From assembly GCF_017876435.1 (NCBI RefSeq), contig NZ_JAGIOA010000001.1, positions 2,232,001 to 2,296,000 on the forward strand: DNA of 64,000 nt. Direction: 5' to 3'. The translations under genes were made by a program, and so were the position numbers. This document shows, in pieces, positions 17,003 through 26,118 of this stretch (positions are counted from its first letter, which is position 1; each line of letters opens with the position of its first letter). The notes beneath the pieces were generated by a model that had not been told where the DNA came from, did not search any database, and was given only the letters and a program-made list of their open reading frames with translations. The stretch comes from Microbacterium phyllosphaerae. GTDB taxonomy: Bacteria; Actinomycetota; Actinomycetes; Actinomycetales; Microbacteriaceae.

Positions 17003-17503
17003 ATGGCGATCGAACACGACTACTTCGGCCTCCTGTCCTCCGGACCGGACGGATCGATCTTCTGGTCTGAGACGGTGGAGCTCGGTGACCAGAGTGTCAC
17101 CGTCGACCTCACGGCGCCCGACCAGGACGACGTCTCCGCAGACGCGCTGGACATCGCCGCATCGCTGATCGCAGGACTCGAGAACGTCGACGCCACATCC
17201 CGACGGGGGATGCTCTCGGAGGTCGACGACCGCACGAGCGAGGTGACCGAGTACATCCTGCAGCAGCAGGAGGCCTACGGCGACGAGCTCGAAGACGTCC
17301 TCGTCGATGTGAGCGGTGACGCCGCTGTCGACATCATCCGCTCGCTCCGACTGATGAGCATGACGATCCTCGCTGACGAGCACGGGGGATCCGAGCCCTT
17401 CGCCGTGCTCGAGTACGCGCTCGACGCCTCGACCACCGACGACGTGCTGCTCGTCAATCTGGGTTCCGACGGCAGCGTGCAGTCGGTGATGAGCGCCGAC
17501 TGA
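17003..17503 (+). CDS. DUF2004-like acidic protein
   Basis: A 166-residue, strongly acidic cytosolic protein (long runs of Asp/Glu, few basic residues) that resembles the DUF2004 family. No catalytic motif is visible and the function is unknown. The start region is odd: TAGCGT (16996-17001) ends just one base before the ATG, too close for the usual leaderless pattern, and no Shine-Dalgarno site is evident. It ends 25 bp before the convergent lipA. Confidence 0.6.
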   Translation: MAIEHDYFGLLSSGPDGSIFWSETVELGDQSVTVDLTAPDQDDVSADALDIAASLIAGLENVDATSRRGMLSEVDDRTSEVTEYILQQQEAYGDELEDVLVDVSGDAAVDIIRSLRLMSMTILADEHGGSEPFAVLEYALDASTTDDVLLVNLGSDGSVQSVMSAD

Positions 17504-17528
17504 CGCCGCGGGTCCTCTCGGACTCCGG

Positions 17529-18518
17529 TCAGACCGCCTGCGCGAAGCCGAGGTCTGCGCTCTCAGCGATGTGCGCCAGGTGCGGCGGGATCTCGCGACC
17601 CTTCGACACCATCGACTGCGCCCAGAGCCGCCCTGCCCGGTACGACGAGCGCACGAGGGGCCCCGCGAGCACGCCGAGGAAGCCGATGCGCTCCGCCTCC
17701 TCCTTGAATTCGACGAACTCTGCCGGCTTGACCCAGCGCGCGACCGGCAGATGGCGGGGCGAGGGGCGCAGGTACTGCGTGATCGTGATGATGTCGCATC
17801 CTGCGTCGTGCAGGTCGTTCAGCGCCTGGACGACCTCCTCGGGCTCCTCTCCCATCCCCAGGATCAGGTTCGACTTGGTGATGAGTCCGGCGTTGCGTCC
17901 CTGCGTGATCACGTCGAGCGAGCGCTCGTAGCGGAAGGCCGGCCGGATGCGTTTGAAGATGCGGGGCACGGTCTCGACGTTGTGGGCGAACACCTCGGGG
18001 CGGGCGTCGAAGATCTGCCCGAGGAACGCAGGATCGGCGTTGTGCTCGTTCGCGAGCAGTTCGACACCCGTGTTCGGGTTGAGCTCGTGGATCTTGCGGA
18101 CGGTCTCGGCGTTGAGCCAGGCCCCCGTGTCGGGGAGGTCGTCTCGGGCGACACTCGTGACCGTGGCGTAGCGCAGGTTCATGCGCACGACGCTCTCGGC
18201 GACACGACGGGGTTCGTCCGTGTCATACGCGTCCGGCTTCCCGGTGTCGATCTGGCAGAAGTCGCAGCGCCGCGTGCACTGCGAGCCGCCGATCAGGAAT
18301 GTCGCCTCCCTGTCCTCCCAGCACTCGAAGATGTTGGGGCATCCGGCCTCCTGGCAGACCGTGTGGAGATCCTCGCTCTTCACCAGCGAGTGGAGCGCGG
18401 TGTACTCGGGGCCCATCTTCGCCTTCGTCTTGATCCATTCGGGCTTGCGCTCGATCGGGGTCTCGGCGTTGCGGATCTCGAGACGAAGGAGCTTGCGCCC
18501 CTCGGGTGCGGCGGTCAT
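17529..18518 (-). CDS. lipA: lipoyl synthase
   Basis: LipA is a radical-SAM enzyme that inserts two sulfurs into the octanoyl chain on lipoyl domains of 2-oxoacid dehydrogenases and the glycine cleavage system. The 329-residue protein has both iron-sulfur motifs: the LipA-specific CX4CX5C at Cys55, Cys60 and Cys66, and the radical-SAM CX3CX2C at Cys81, Cys85 and Cys88. The C-terminal RSSY motif is present. The ATG at 18518 overlaps the lipB stop by 4 bp, so it is the second gene of a lipB-lipA operon. Confidence 0.96.
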   Translation of the reverse strand: MTAAPEGRKLLRLEIRNAETPIERKPEWIKTKAKMGPEYTALHSLVKSEDLHTVCQEAGCPNIFECWEDREATFLIGGSQCTRRCDFCQIDTGKPDAYDTDEPRRVAESVVRMNLRYATVTSVARDDLPDTGAWLNAETVRKIHELNPNTGVELLANEHNADPAFLGQIFDARPEVFAHNVETVPRIFKRIRPAFRYERSLDVITQGRNAGLITKSNLILGMGEEPEEVVQALNDLHDAGCDIITITQYLRPSPRHLPVARWVKPAEFVEFKEEAERIGFLGVLAGPLVRSSYRAGRLWAQSMVSKGREIPPHLAHIAESADLGFAQAV

Positions 18519-19168
18519 GCGGTGACTCCAGCGTGGTCGGCGGGTGAGTATTCGGCGAGGAAGGCGGCGACGATCGAGTCGACGATGTCTACGGGCGAGA
18601 CGTCGGCGCCCACGACCTCGCTCACGGTCGTGACACCCGCATCGGTGATGCCGCAGGGGATGATGTCCTGGAACCCGGACAGGCTGTTGTCGCAGTTGAT
18701 GGCGAAGCCGTGCATGGTGACTCCCTGCTGCACCCGCACTCCGATCGCCGCGACCTTGTCTTCCGAGAGCGGCCGGCGTACCCACACTCCGCTGCGGCCC
18801 TCGACCTGGTGGCCCTCGACGCCGATGGGGCGGAGCACGTCGATCAGAAGGCGCTCGAGGTGGCGGACGTGCGCGACGACGTCCATGGGCTCGGGCAGAC
18901 GGACGATCGGGTAGCCGACGAGCTGGCCGGGTCCGTGCCACGTGATTTTGCCACCGCGATCGACATCGATCACCGGTGTGCCGTCCTGCGGTCTCTCCTG
19001 GGGGTCGGTGCGCTTGCCCGCGGTGTACACGGCTTCGTGCTCGAGAAGGATCAGGGTGTCCGGTCTGGTCCCATCGACCACGTCGGCGTGGATGCGGCGC
19101 TGGAGATCCCACCCCTCGCCGTAGGCGACGAAGTTCGGGGCGAGTCCGGGAGTCAGGATGTCGAGCAT
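18515..19168 (-). CDS. lipB: lipoyl(octanoyl) transferase
   Basis: LipB moves octanoate from acyl carrier protein to lipoyl-dependent enzyme subunits, the step before LipA. The 217-residue protein has the [17 protein letters not shown] motif near residues 75-90, the catalytic lysine in EDKVAAIGV and the catalytic cysteine in [10 protein letters not shown]. The start MLDILTPG at 19168 is preferred to longer frames that read into the upstream intergenic region and TetR gene. TATTCT/TAGACG-like sequences upstream (minus strand, about 19200-19215) could serve as the -10 region. Confidence 0.93.
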   Translation of the reverse strand: MLDILTPGLAPNFVAYGEGWDLQRRIHADVVDGTRPDTLILLEHEAVYTAGKRTDPQERPQDGTPVIDVDRGGKITWHGPGQLVGYPIVRLPEPMDVVAHVRHLERLLIDVLRPIGVEGHQVEGRSGVWVRRPLSEDKVAAIGVRVQQGVTMHGFAINCDNSLSGFQDIIPCGITDAGVTTVSEVVGADVSPVDIVDSIVAAFLAEYSPADHAGVTA

Positions 19169-19264
19169 GATCAGGTCGCTCTCACTCAATAAATGGATTG
19201 CGTCTAAGAATACTCCTCTCCGGCATCCGCGGCGCGCGGGAGCGACGCGCGGTAGCGTGTGACC

Positions 19265-19867
19265 ATGAGCAGCACGAGCCGAGCGGGGCGCCCGAAGGCG
19301 TCTTCGCGCGAGACCCTCGCCGAGGCGGCCTGCGAGCTCTTCCTCGAGCGCGGATATGACGCCACGTCCGTCGCGGACATCACCCAGCGGGCGGGCGTGA
19401 GCCGCTCGAGTTTCTTCAACTACTTCTCGTCGAAGAGCGACGTGCTCTGGTCCGGGTTGGACGATCGCATCTCGAGTGCGGTCGGCGACCTCATCACGGT
19501 TCCGGAAGACCGCGACGGTGTCGAGGTGAGGCGCATCCTCTCCGCCCTCGTCGCAGGGTTCGCACCGGACAGTCTCGCCCTCGCCATGACCAATTCCTCG
19601 GCGATGGGCCTCGACGATGAGCTCGAGCAGGATGCCGCGCTGCGTCAGGCGCGGCTGTCGGCCGCTCTGGCGGATCTCGCCCGTCGATCCGGTGTCGCGG
19701 CACTCACCGCGGACATCGCGGCGGCGACGTGGGCCGCCGCCGTGCTCGCGGCCGTGCGCGCGTGGGCGGAGAGCGGTGCGGGACGCGGCTCGGTCGGAGA
19801 CACGTTCACCGAGGCGGTCCGTGCGATCGACCGCCTGCCCTGGAGTGGCGAACGATCGGATGTGTGA
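19265..19867 (+). CDS. TetR-family transcriptional regulator
   Basis: A 200-residue one-component regulator. The N-terminal helix-turn-helix is clear: [42 protein letters not shown] at about residues 15-56. The C-terminal ligand-binding half is hydrophobic and not informative about the ligand. TAGCGT (19253-19258) ends exactly 6 nt before the ATG at 19265, which supports this start over the GTG six bases earlier. It is divergent from lipB; its targets are unknown but may be itself or nearby genes. Confidence 0.85.
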   Translation: MSSTSRAGRPKASSRETLAEAACELFLERGYDATSVADITQRAGVSRSSFFNYFSSKSDVLWSGLDDRISSAVGDLITVPEDRDGVEVRRILSALVAGFAPDSLALAMTNSSAMGLDDELEQDAALRQARLSAALADLARRSGVAALTADIAAATWAAAVLAAVRAWAESGAGRGSVGDTFTEAVRAIDRLPWSGERSDV

Positions 19868-19934
19868 GCGCGCGGACGAAAAGGCGTGAGCCGGACAGGT
19901 CGGTAGTGACAGCCGTTCCGACCGAGGAGACACC

Positions 19935-20555
19935 ATGACCGCCGATCCGCTCGACGAGATGCTCGACCGTTCCGCGCCCGCACGCGTCGTTCCCGCGCAG
20001 GCCGACATCAGGGCGATGATCGTCGCCGCCCGAGACGAGACGCTGCCGCGGCGGCGGCGCCGTCGTCGGACCGCTCTCCTGAGTGGTGCCCTCGCGCTGC
20101 TCTTCATCGGAGGAACCGGCGTCGCGGTGGCGTCATCGGACTGGCTGTGGAGCCCTGGCCTGGACGACCCGGATCGGGTGTACACCTACACGTCTCCGAC
20201 CTGGGGTGAGTGCGAGCTCCGCTTCAGCGCCATGGACACGCACAACCCGATCACCGACGCTCAGGTCAACGGCATCGTCGATGACTGGTTCGCGACCACG
20301 GATGTCGAAGCAGCGGCGGCACCGCTCATCCCCAAATACCTCGCGACGATGGAAGCCGCCGACGCCTCCGACCCGTCTGCGGATACGGATCCCCGGCGGG
20401 CGGACCTGAACGCGTGGACCGCACACGAACAGGCCGTCAGTGAACTGATCTACGCCGAGCTGAGAGAGAACGGCTTCGACAGTGCCGCCCTCGCCGGGGC
20501 GAACACGCACAGTCAGGTGCACTGCGACGGCGAGGACTGGGGGTCCGGGGAATGA
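19935..20555 (+). CDS. single-pass membrane protein coupled to a sigma factor (possible anti-sigma)
   Basis: A 206-residue protein with an N-terminal cytosolic segment ending in a basic stop (LPRRRRRRRT), one transmembrane helix at about residues 47-66, and an outside domain. It overlaps the ECF sigma gene by 4 bp and lies upstream of it, so the pair is cotranscribed. The outer domain has two cysteines (in WGECELRF and HCDGEDW) that could pair. It has no zinc anti-sigma HXXXCXXC motif, so an anti-sigma role is only an inference from topology and context. A GAGGAGA site precedes the ATG. Confidence 0.6.
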   Translation: MTADPLDEMLDRSAPARVVPAQADIRAMIVAARDETLPRRRRRRRTALLSGALALLFIGGTGVAVASSDWLWSPGLDDPDRVYTYTSPTWGECELRFSAMDTHNPITDAQVNGIVDDWFATTDVEAAAAPLIPKYLATMEAADASDPSADTDPRRADLNAWTAHEQAVSELIYAELRENGFDSAALAGANTHSQVHCDGEDWGSGE

Positions 20556-21073
20556 GCCGTGAGCGTGACCTGACGAGGGTTCTCGAGGCGAGTGCGCCCG
20601 ACCTGCTCGCCTACCTGGCGCGTCGAGTGGGACCCGATGACGCGGCCGACCTCCTCGGCGAGACGATGGTCGTCGCCTGGCGACGATCAGCGGACCTTCC
20701 CGACGAGCCGGAACGTGCGCGGATGTGGCTCTTCGGCGTCGCTCGCGGCACGCTGGCGAACCACGCGCGCGGGCAGCGCAGGAAGTGGGCCCTCGCGGAT
20801 CGACTGCGTCTGCACCTGCGGGAAGCCTCCCACGCGCCCGCCGCGGACGAGGGGATCGAGGTCCGTGACGCCATCGCGCGGCTCGATCCGGATCTCGCGG
20901 AGATCGTCCGGCTGGTGCACTGGGAGCGGCTGTCGCTCGTGCAGGCGGCTGAGCTCCTCGGCATCCCCTCATCCACCGTGCGTGGCCGGTACGCCCGCGC
21001 GAGAGAACTGCTCAGAGCCGAACTCGCGGTCGGTGCCGTTCCGAGCGCGGAGAACGGGGCGGGATTCGCGTAA
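20552..21073 (+). CDS. ECF-type RNA polymerase sigma factor
   Basis: A 173-residue sigma-70 family member with only regions 2 and 4. Region 2 includes DDAADLLGETMVVAWRRSADLP and the -10-binding stretch ERARMWLFGVARGTLANH; region 4 is the helix-turn-helix RLSLVQAAELLGIPSSTVRGRYARARELL. It is translationally coupled (4-bp overlap) to the upstream membrane protein and ends 13 bp before the ffh start. The regulon is not evident; no obvious autoregulatory promoter can be matched by eye. Confidence 0.82.
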   Translation: MSRERDLTRVLEASAPDLLAYLARRVGPDDAADLLGETMVVAWRRSADLPDEPERARMWLFGVARGTLANHARGQRRKWALADRLRLHLREASHAPAADEGIEVRDAIARLDPDLAEIVRLVHWERLSLVQAAELLGIPSSTVRGRYARARELLRAELAVGAVPSAENGAGFA

Positions 21074-21086
21074 ACTCGGTGACACC

Positions 21087-22640
21087 ATGGCTACCTTTGG
21101 CACGCTCTCCGATCGGCTCACCGAGACCTTCCGCAATCTGCGCACGAAGGGAAAGCTCACCGCGGCCGACGTCGACGGCACTGTACGCGAGATCCGTCGC
21201 GCACTCCTCGACGCCGACGTCGCGCTCTCCGTCGTGAAGGAGTTCACCGCCAAGGTGCGCGAGCGTGCCCTCGGCGACGAGGTCAACAAGGCGCTCAACC
21301 CGGCGCAGCAGGTCGTGCAGATCGTCAACGAGGAGCTGGTCCAGATCCTCGGCGGCGAGCAGCGTCGTCTGCAGTTCGCCAAGACGGCGCCGACGGTGAT
21401 CATGCTCGCCGGCCTCCAGGGTTCGGGAAAGACCACGTTCGCGGGCAAGCTCGCGAAGCAGCTCGAGGGCGAAGGGCACACGCCCCTCCTCGTCGCCGCC
21501 GACCTCCAGCGTCCCAACGCCGTGAATCAGCTCCAGGTCGTGGCGGAGCAGGCCGGTGCCACCGTCTACGCCCCGCAGCCGGGCAACGGCGTGGGCGACC
21601 CGGTCAAGGTCTCCCGTGACGGCGTCGAGCACGCGCGCCGCCATCAGCACGACGTGGTCATCATCGACACCGCCGGCCGTCTCGGCGTCGACGCCGAGCT
21701 CATGAAGCAGGCGTCCGACATCCGCAAGGCGACCGATCCCGACGAGGTCCTGTTCGTCATCGACGCGATGATCGGTCAGGATGCGGTCAACACCGCCCGT
21801 GCCTTCCAGGAGGGCGTCGACTTCACCGGTGTCGTCCTCTCGAAGCTCGACGGCGACGCGCGCGGTGGAGCCGCACTCTCGGTGGCGTCGATCACCGGCC
21901 GCCCGATCATCTTCGCGTCGACCGGAGAGCGACTCGAGGATCTCGAGCCGTTCCACCCCGACCGCATGGCGAGTCGCATCCTCGACCTCGGCGACATCCT
22001 GACCCTCATCGAGCAGGCCCAGCAGGCCTTCGACGAGGAAGAGGCCATCAAGATGGCCGAGAAGCTCGCCACCGAGCAGTTCACGCTCGAGGACTTCCTC
22101 GACCAGCTTCAGCAGATGAAGAAGATGGGGTCGATGAAGAAGATGCTGGGGATGCTCCCCGGCATGGGGCAGATGAAGCAGCAGCTCGAGGACTTCGACG
22201 AGCGCGAGATCGATCGCACGGAGGCGATCATCCGCTCGATGACCCCTGGTGAGCGCCGCAACCCCAAGGTCCTCAACGGATCACGTCGTCTGCGCATCGC
22301 TCGTGGCTCCGGCATGACCGTCACCGACGTCAACCAGCTCGTGCAGCGCTTCGATCAGGCCGCGAAGATGATGAAGACCGTCGCCCGTGGTGGCACCCCG
22401 AACATCCCGGGGATGGGATCGATGCCCGGGATGGGCAAGCCGGGAGCGTCCTCGAAGCGTGGGAAGAAGGCCAAGTCCTCGGGCGGGTCCCGTTCGGGCA
22501 ACCCGGCGAAGCGCGCAGCCGAGAACGCAGGGCTCGCCAGCGCATCCACCCCGACCGGTTCCGGTTTCGGTCTGGGTGGCGCCAAGGCGCCCAGCGAGGC
22601 CGATCTCGCTGAGATCCAGAAGCTCTTCGGCAAGAACTGA
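21087..22640 (+). CDS. ffh: signal recognition particle protein Ffh
   Basis: Ffh binds signal peptides and 4.5S RNA and docks ribosomes at FtsY. The 517-residue protein has the NG domain with P-loop GLQGSGKTT near residue 110, the VAADLQRPNAVNQL and DTAGRLGVD motifs, SKLDGDARGG, and a methionine-rich M domain (MKKMGSMKKMLGMLPGMGQM near 350, then the C-terminal PGMGSMPGMGK tail). The start MATFGTLSD at 21087 is the family N-terminus; longer in-frame extension overlaps the sigma gene. TAAACT (21071-21076) ends 10 nt before the ATG. Confidence 0.96.
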   Translation: MATFGTLSDRLTETFRNLRTKGKLTAADVDGTVREIRRALLDADVALSVVKEFTAKVRERALGDEVNKALNPAQQVVQIVNEELVQILGGEQRRLQFAKTAPTVIMLAGLQGSGKTTFAGKLAKQLEGEGHTPLLVAADLQRPNAVNQLQVVAEQAGATVYAPQPGNGVGDPVKVSRDGVEHARRHQHDVVIIDTAGRLGVDAELMKQASDIRKATDPDEVLFVIDAMIGQDAVNTARAFQEGVDFTGVVLSKLDGDARGGAALSVASITGRPIIFASTGERLEDLEPFHPDRMASRILDLGDILTLIEQAQQAFDEEEAIKMAEKLATEQFTLEDFLDQLQQMKKMGSMKKMLGMLPGMGQMKQQLEDFDEREIDRTEAIIRSMTPGERRNPKVLNGSRRLRIARGSGMTVTDVNQLVQRFDQAAKMMKTVARGGTPNIPGMGSMPGMGKPGASSKRGKKAKSSGGSRSGNPAKRAAENAGLASASTPTGSGFGLGGAKAPSEADLAEIQKLFGKN

Positions 22641-22646
22641 CGCGAG

Positions 22647-23558
22647 TCAGGGGCGGGACGCCTGCAACTCCTGCTCGCGGGCCGGAGTCGATGAGCGACG
22701 CGTCGTCCTGAGCGCCGTCAGCTGGCCCACGACCAGCGCGACGAGTACCAGTGCGATTCCGAGTGCCTGGAGCGGTGTGAAGGTCTCGCCGGCCACGAGC
22801 GTGCCCAGCAGCGTCGCGACCACGGGGGAGAGCAGAGCGAGCAGCCCCGGAGCGATGACCGGCAGCAGCTGGATGCCGCGGAACCAGAGCGTATACGCGA
22901 GCAGCCCTCCGACTGAGCCCAGCCACAGGTAGCCGAGCACGGCTCCGCCGTCGATCGAGGCAGGGATGCCTTCGAACAGCAGGGTGAGCGGCAGGAGGAC
23001 GAGACCGCCCGCCGTCAGCTGCCATCCCGCATACGAGACCGGTCCGACGCCGGCAGGGCGGCCCCACCGCTTCGTGAGGATCATGCCGAGCGCCGTCGCC
23101 GTCACGCCTCCGAGTGCCGCCAGGACTCCGAGGGCATCGAGATGTGCCGCGGGCCCCAGCACGACGAGGGCGACGCCTCCCGCGCCCACGACGGCAGCGG
23201 CGGCGGTGAGTGGTCGTATCCGGTCTCGCAGGACGAGCGCGCTCATGCCGAGGATGATCATCGGTTGCACCCCCGCGACCGCTGCGGCGACGCCTCCCGG
23301 CAGCCGCTCGGCGGCGAGGAACAGCAGCGGGAAGAACGCTCCGATGTTGAGGGCTCCGAGAGCCAGCGACTTCAGCCACCATCCCCCGGACGGCAGGCGC
23401 CTGCCGATCACCAGCGCGATGATCCCCGCAGGGAGTGCACGGAGGAGCCCGGCCAGGAGCGGGTGACCGGAGGGCAGCAGCTCGGTCGTCACGAGGTACG
23501 TCGTTCCCCACGAGAGAGGAGCGAGCGCCGTGAGCAGCAGAAGGGTGACGCGGTTCAT
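22647..23558 (-). CDS. EamA/DMT-family exporter
   Basis: A 303-residue membrane protein with about ten hydrophobic helices in two EamA repeats, an organisation shared by drug/metabolite transporters such as RhaT and YdcZ relatives. The motif PLSWGTTYLVTTELLPSGHP at the N-terminus is typical of the EamA group. Substrate is unknown. It is divergent from a LysR regulator, which probably controls it. CAGGCT (23570 to 23565) ends 6 nt before the ATG, so its mRNA is probably leaderless. Confidence 0.82.
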   Translation of the reverse strand: MNRVTLLLLTALAPLSWGTTYLVTTELLPSGHPLLAGLLRALPAGIIALVIGRRLPSGGWWLKSLALGALNIGAFFPLLFLAAERLPGGVAAAVAGVQPMIILGMSALVLRDRIRPLTAAAAVVGAGGVALVVLGPAAHLDALGVLAALGGVTATALGMILTKRWGRPAGVGPVSYAGWQLTAGGLVLLPLTLLFEGIPASIDGGAVLGYLWLGSVGGLLAYTLWFRGIQLLPVIAPGLLALLSPVVATLLGTLVAGETFTPLQALGIALVLVALVVGQLTALRTTRRSSTPAREQELQASRP

Positions 23559-23614
23559 GTCTCCAGCCTGATCGGATCGAACCAATGAGTCCAACACATA
23601 CTTGTCACACGAAT

Positions 23615-23631
23615 CATGATGATGAATCATG
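23615..23631. promoter_or_regulatory. inverted repeat in the eamA-lysR divergent region
   Basis: CATGAT (23615-23620), five bases, then ATCATG (23626-23631). It sits just upstream of the probable lysR start and within the 78-bp divergent region. Position and symmetry fit an autoregulatory site for the LysR protein, but the length is short and could be chance. Confidence 0.35.
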
Positions 23632-23636
23632 GATGG

Positions 23637-24572
23637 GTGGATCTCCAACAGCTGCGATACGTCGTCGAGGTCGCATCCACCTCGAGTTTCACCCGTGCCG
23701 CGGAGCGGTGCTTCGTCACGCAATCGGCACTGAGTCACCAGATCGCCGCCCTTGAGCGCGAACTCGGACAACGTCTCTTCATCCGCTCGAGTCGCAGCGT
23801 CCGGACGACGGATGCGGGGGAGGCCTTCCTCGTCCACGCGAAGAAGGCCGTGATCGCTGCCGACGATGCCCGAGATGCCGCGGCTGCTGCGTCCGGCCGG
23901 ATCGTGGGCACGCTCCGTCTCGGCGTGATCCCCACGGCAAGTGCGGTGTCGGTGCCGCGGGTGGTTTCCCGCTTTCGAGAGGCGCATCCCGACGCTCGCG
24001 TCGAGCTCACCGTCGGCAACAGCGGTACGCTCGCCGACGCGGTGCGACGGGGGGATCTCGACATCGCGCTCCTCGGCTTGCGCGAAGGGAGCGTGCCGAA
24101 GGGTGTCGCCGTGCGGGTGCTCGCCCGTGAACGTCTGGTGGCAGCGGTCGCCCCGACGCACAGGCTGTCCGGACGGACCGGCGTCCGGATCGTCGATCTC
24201 GTCGACGAGGTGTTCGCTGACTTTCCTGCCGGCACGTCGGGGCGTGCTCAGGGCGACGCGGCGTTCGCGTCATCCGGTGTCGCCCGCGATGTGGCCTTCG
24301 AAGCCGACTCGTCCGAGTTGATCCTCGGACTCGTCTCGGAGGGGCTGGCGATCGCGTTGCTCGCTCCCGCGGTCATCGTCGGCTCATCCACGGGTGCCGT
24401 CGCGGTCGAACTCGCCGACGGCCCGACGCGCGTGCAGTACGTCGCGTGGGACGACCGTGCGCCGCGGGGCGTCGCGATCGCCTTCCTCGAAGTGATCGAC
24501 TCGATGATCGATGTCACGGAAGACGAAACGGGCCCGGAGGAATCCTCCGGGCCCGCCTCCTCAGAACTCTGA
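23637..24572 (+). CDS. LysR-family transcriptional regulator
   Basis: A regulator of 311 residues (GTG start at 23637, MDLQQLRYVVEVA) or up to 318 if an ATG at 23616 is used. The winged helix-turn-helix is DLQQLRYVVEVASTSSFTRAAERCFVTQSALSHQIAALERELGQRLF at the N-terminus, and the rest is a periplasmic-binding-protein-like effector domain. It faces the EamA exporter gene, so export of the effector is a reasonable guess. Its last 15 codons contain a perfect hairpin that seems to be the terminator of the convergent glpK (24529-24555). Confidence 0.88.
   Translation: MDLQQLRYVVEVASTSSFTRAAERCFVTQSALSHQIAALERELGQRLFIRSSRSVRTTDAGEAFLVHAKKAVIAADDARDAAAAASGRIVGTLRLGVIPTASAVSVPRVVSRFREAHPDARVELTVGNSGTLADAVRRGDLDIALLGLREGSVPKGVAVRVLARERLVAAVAPTHRLSGRTGVRIVDLVDEVFADFPAGTSGRAQGDAAFASSGVARDVAFEADSSELILGLVSEGLAIALLAPAVIVGSSTGAVAVELADGPTRVQYVAWDDRAPRGVAIAFLEVIDSMIDVTEDETGPEESSGPASSEL
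24529..24555 (-). terminator. terminator hairpin located inside the lysR 3' coding end
   Basis: A 13-bp perfect stem around a single central base (24529-24541 and 24543-24555; arms rich in GGGCCC and GGAGG). On the minus strand it is followed by TTTCGTCTT, so it fits a Rho-independent terminator 19 bp beyond the glpK stop codon. On the plus strand it is translated as part of LysR and lacks a T tract. Confidence 0.75.
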
Positions 24573-24574
24573 GG

Positions 24575-26089
24575 TCACTTCACGTCCTCGTCGACCCAGT
24601 CCATCGACTTGCTGACGGCCTTGCGCCACAGGCGAAGCTGGCGGTCGCGCTCTGCGTCCTCCATCGACGGCTCCCAGCGGCGGTCTTCCTGCCAGTTGGC
24701 GGACAGGTCGTCCAGACCGTTCCAGAATCCGACGGCGAGTCCGGCGGCGTACGCGGCGCCGAGCGCCGTGGTCTCCGCGACGACCGGTCGAACGACCGGA
24801 ACGCCCAGTACGTCGGCCTGGAACTGCATGAGCGCGTCGTTCGCAACCATGCCGCCGTCGACCTTGAGCTCGGTGAGGTCGACACCTGCGTCGGCGTTGA
24901 CCGCATCGAGCACGTCGCGCGTCTGGAAGGCGACTGCCTCGAGCGCTGCGCGCGCGATGTGGTTCTTGTTCGCGTAGCGGGTGAGACCCACGATCGCACC
25001 ACGTGCGTCCGGACGCCAGTACGGCGCGAACAGGCCGGAGAACGCCGGGACGATGTAGACCCCGCCGTTGTCATCGACCTGCTTGGCGAGCTCTTCGACC
25101 TCGGGAGCCGAGCTGATGATGCCGAGCTGGTCGCGGAGCCACTGGATCAGCGATCCGGTGACGGCGATCGATCCCTCGAGCGCGTAGTGGGTCGGTCCGT
25201 CGCCCAGCTTGTAGCCGACCGTCGTGAGCAGCCCGTTCTTCGAGTGGACGATCTCTTCGCCCGTGTTGAAGATGAGGAAGCAGCCGGTGCCGTAGGTGTT
25301 CTTGCTCTCGCCCGTGTTGAACGCTGCCTGGCCGAACGTCGCCGCCTGCTGGTCGCCCAGGATGCCGGCGATCGGGGTCTCGCGCAGCAGCGACGAGTCC
25401 TCTGCGGCACCGTACACCTCGGAGGAGGAGCGGATCTCCGGCATCATCGAGCGAGGGACGCCGAACGCCTCGAGGATGTCGTCACGCCACTCGAGCGTCT
25501 CGAGATCCATGAACATCGTGCGCGAGGCGTTGGTGACGTCGGTCACGTGCACGCCGCCGTCGACGCCACCGGTGAGGTTCCACAGCACCCAGCTGTCGGT
25601 CGTGCCGAAGACGAGGTCTCCTGCCTCGGCCTTCTCGCGCGCACCCTCGACGTTCTCGAGGATCCAGGCGATCTTGGTGCCCGAGAAGTAGGTGGCGAGG
25701 GGAAGGCCCACGACCGGCTTGAACCGCTCGACGCCACCGTCGGCCGCGAGGCGGTCGACGATCTCCTGCGTGCGGGTGTCCTGCCAGACGATGGCGTTGT
25801 AGACGGCCTTGCCCGTCGTCTTGTCCCAGACCACGGCAGTCTCACGCTGGTTGGTGATGCCGACGGCCGCGATGTCGTGACGCGTCAGGTCGGCACGGCT
25901 CAGAGCGAGACCGATGACCTCCTGGACGTTGCGCCAGATCTCGGCGGGGTCGTGCTCGACCCAACCGGCCTTCGGAAGGATCTGCTCGTGCTCCTTCTGG
26001 CCGGTCGCGATGATGCTCCCCTTCTTGTCGAAGATGATCGCGCGGCTGGAGGTGGTGCCCTGATCTATGGCGATGATGTAGTCGGCCAT
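24575..26089 (-). CDS. glpK: glycerol kinase
   Basis: GlpK phosphorylates glycerol taken up by GlpF to sn-glycerol 3-phosphate. The 504-residue protein has the FGGY-family features [15 protein letters not shown] at the N-terminus, [11 protein letters not shown] near residue 80, [14 protein letters not shown] near 165, the FGGY-type motif [19 protein letters not shown] near 400, and normal length. AAAGGAG lies 6 nt before the ATG. It is the last gene of the glpD-glpF-glpK operon, and its terminator lies inside the convergent lysR. Confidence 0.96.
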   Translation of the reverse strand: MADYIIAIDQGTTSSRAIIFDKKGSIIATGQKEHEQILPKAGWVEHDPAEIWRNVQEVIGLALSRADLTRHDIAAVGITNQRETAVVWDKTTGKAVYNAIVWQDTRTQEIVDRLAADGGVERFKPVVGLPLATYFSGTKIAWILENVEGAREKAEAGDLVFGTTDSWVLWNLTGGVDGGVHVTDVTNASRTMFMDLETLEWRDDILEAFGVPRSMMPEIRSSSEVYGAAEDSSLLRETPIAGILGDQQAATFGQAAFNTGESKNTYGTGCFLIFNTGEEIVHSKNGLLTTVGYKLGDGPTHYALEGSIAVTGSLIQWLRDQLGIISSAPEVEELAKQVDDNGGVYIVPAFSGLFAPYWRPDARGAIVGLTRYANKNHIARAALEAVAFQTRDVLDAVNADAGVDLTELKVDGGMVANDALMQFQADVLGVPVVRPVVAETTALGAAYAAGLAVGFWNGLDDLSANWQEDRRWEPSMEDAERDRQLRLWRKAVSKSMDWVDEDVK

Positions 26090-26118
26090 TGTGTTCTCCT
26101 TTGAAGTCAGGTTCGGGT

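Noticed and set aside
20592..21086. N-terminal extension of ffh through the sigma gene
   Set aside because: It is the shadow frame of the sigma-factor gene; Ffh starts at 21087.
24446..26104. 552-codon plus-strand frame antisense to glpK
   Set aside because: Repetitive Arg/Asp/Val-rich shadow of glycerol kinase, which has clear FGGY-family motifs.
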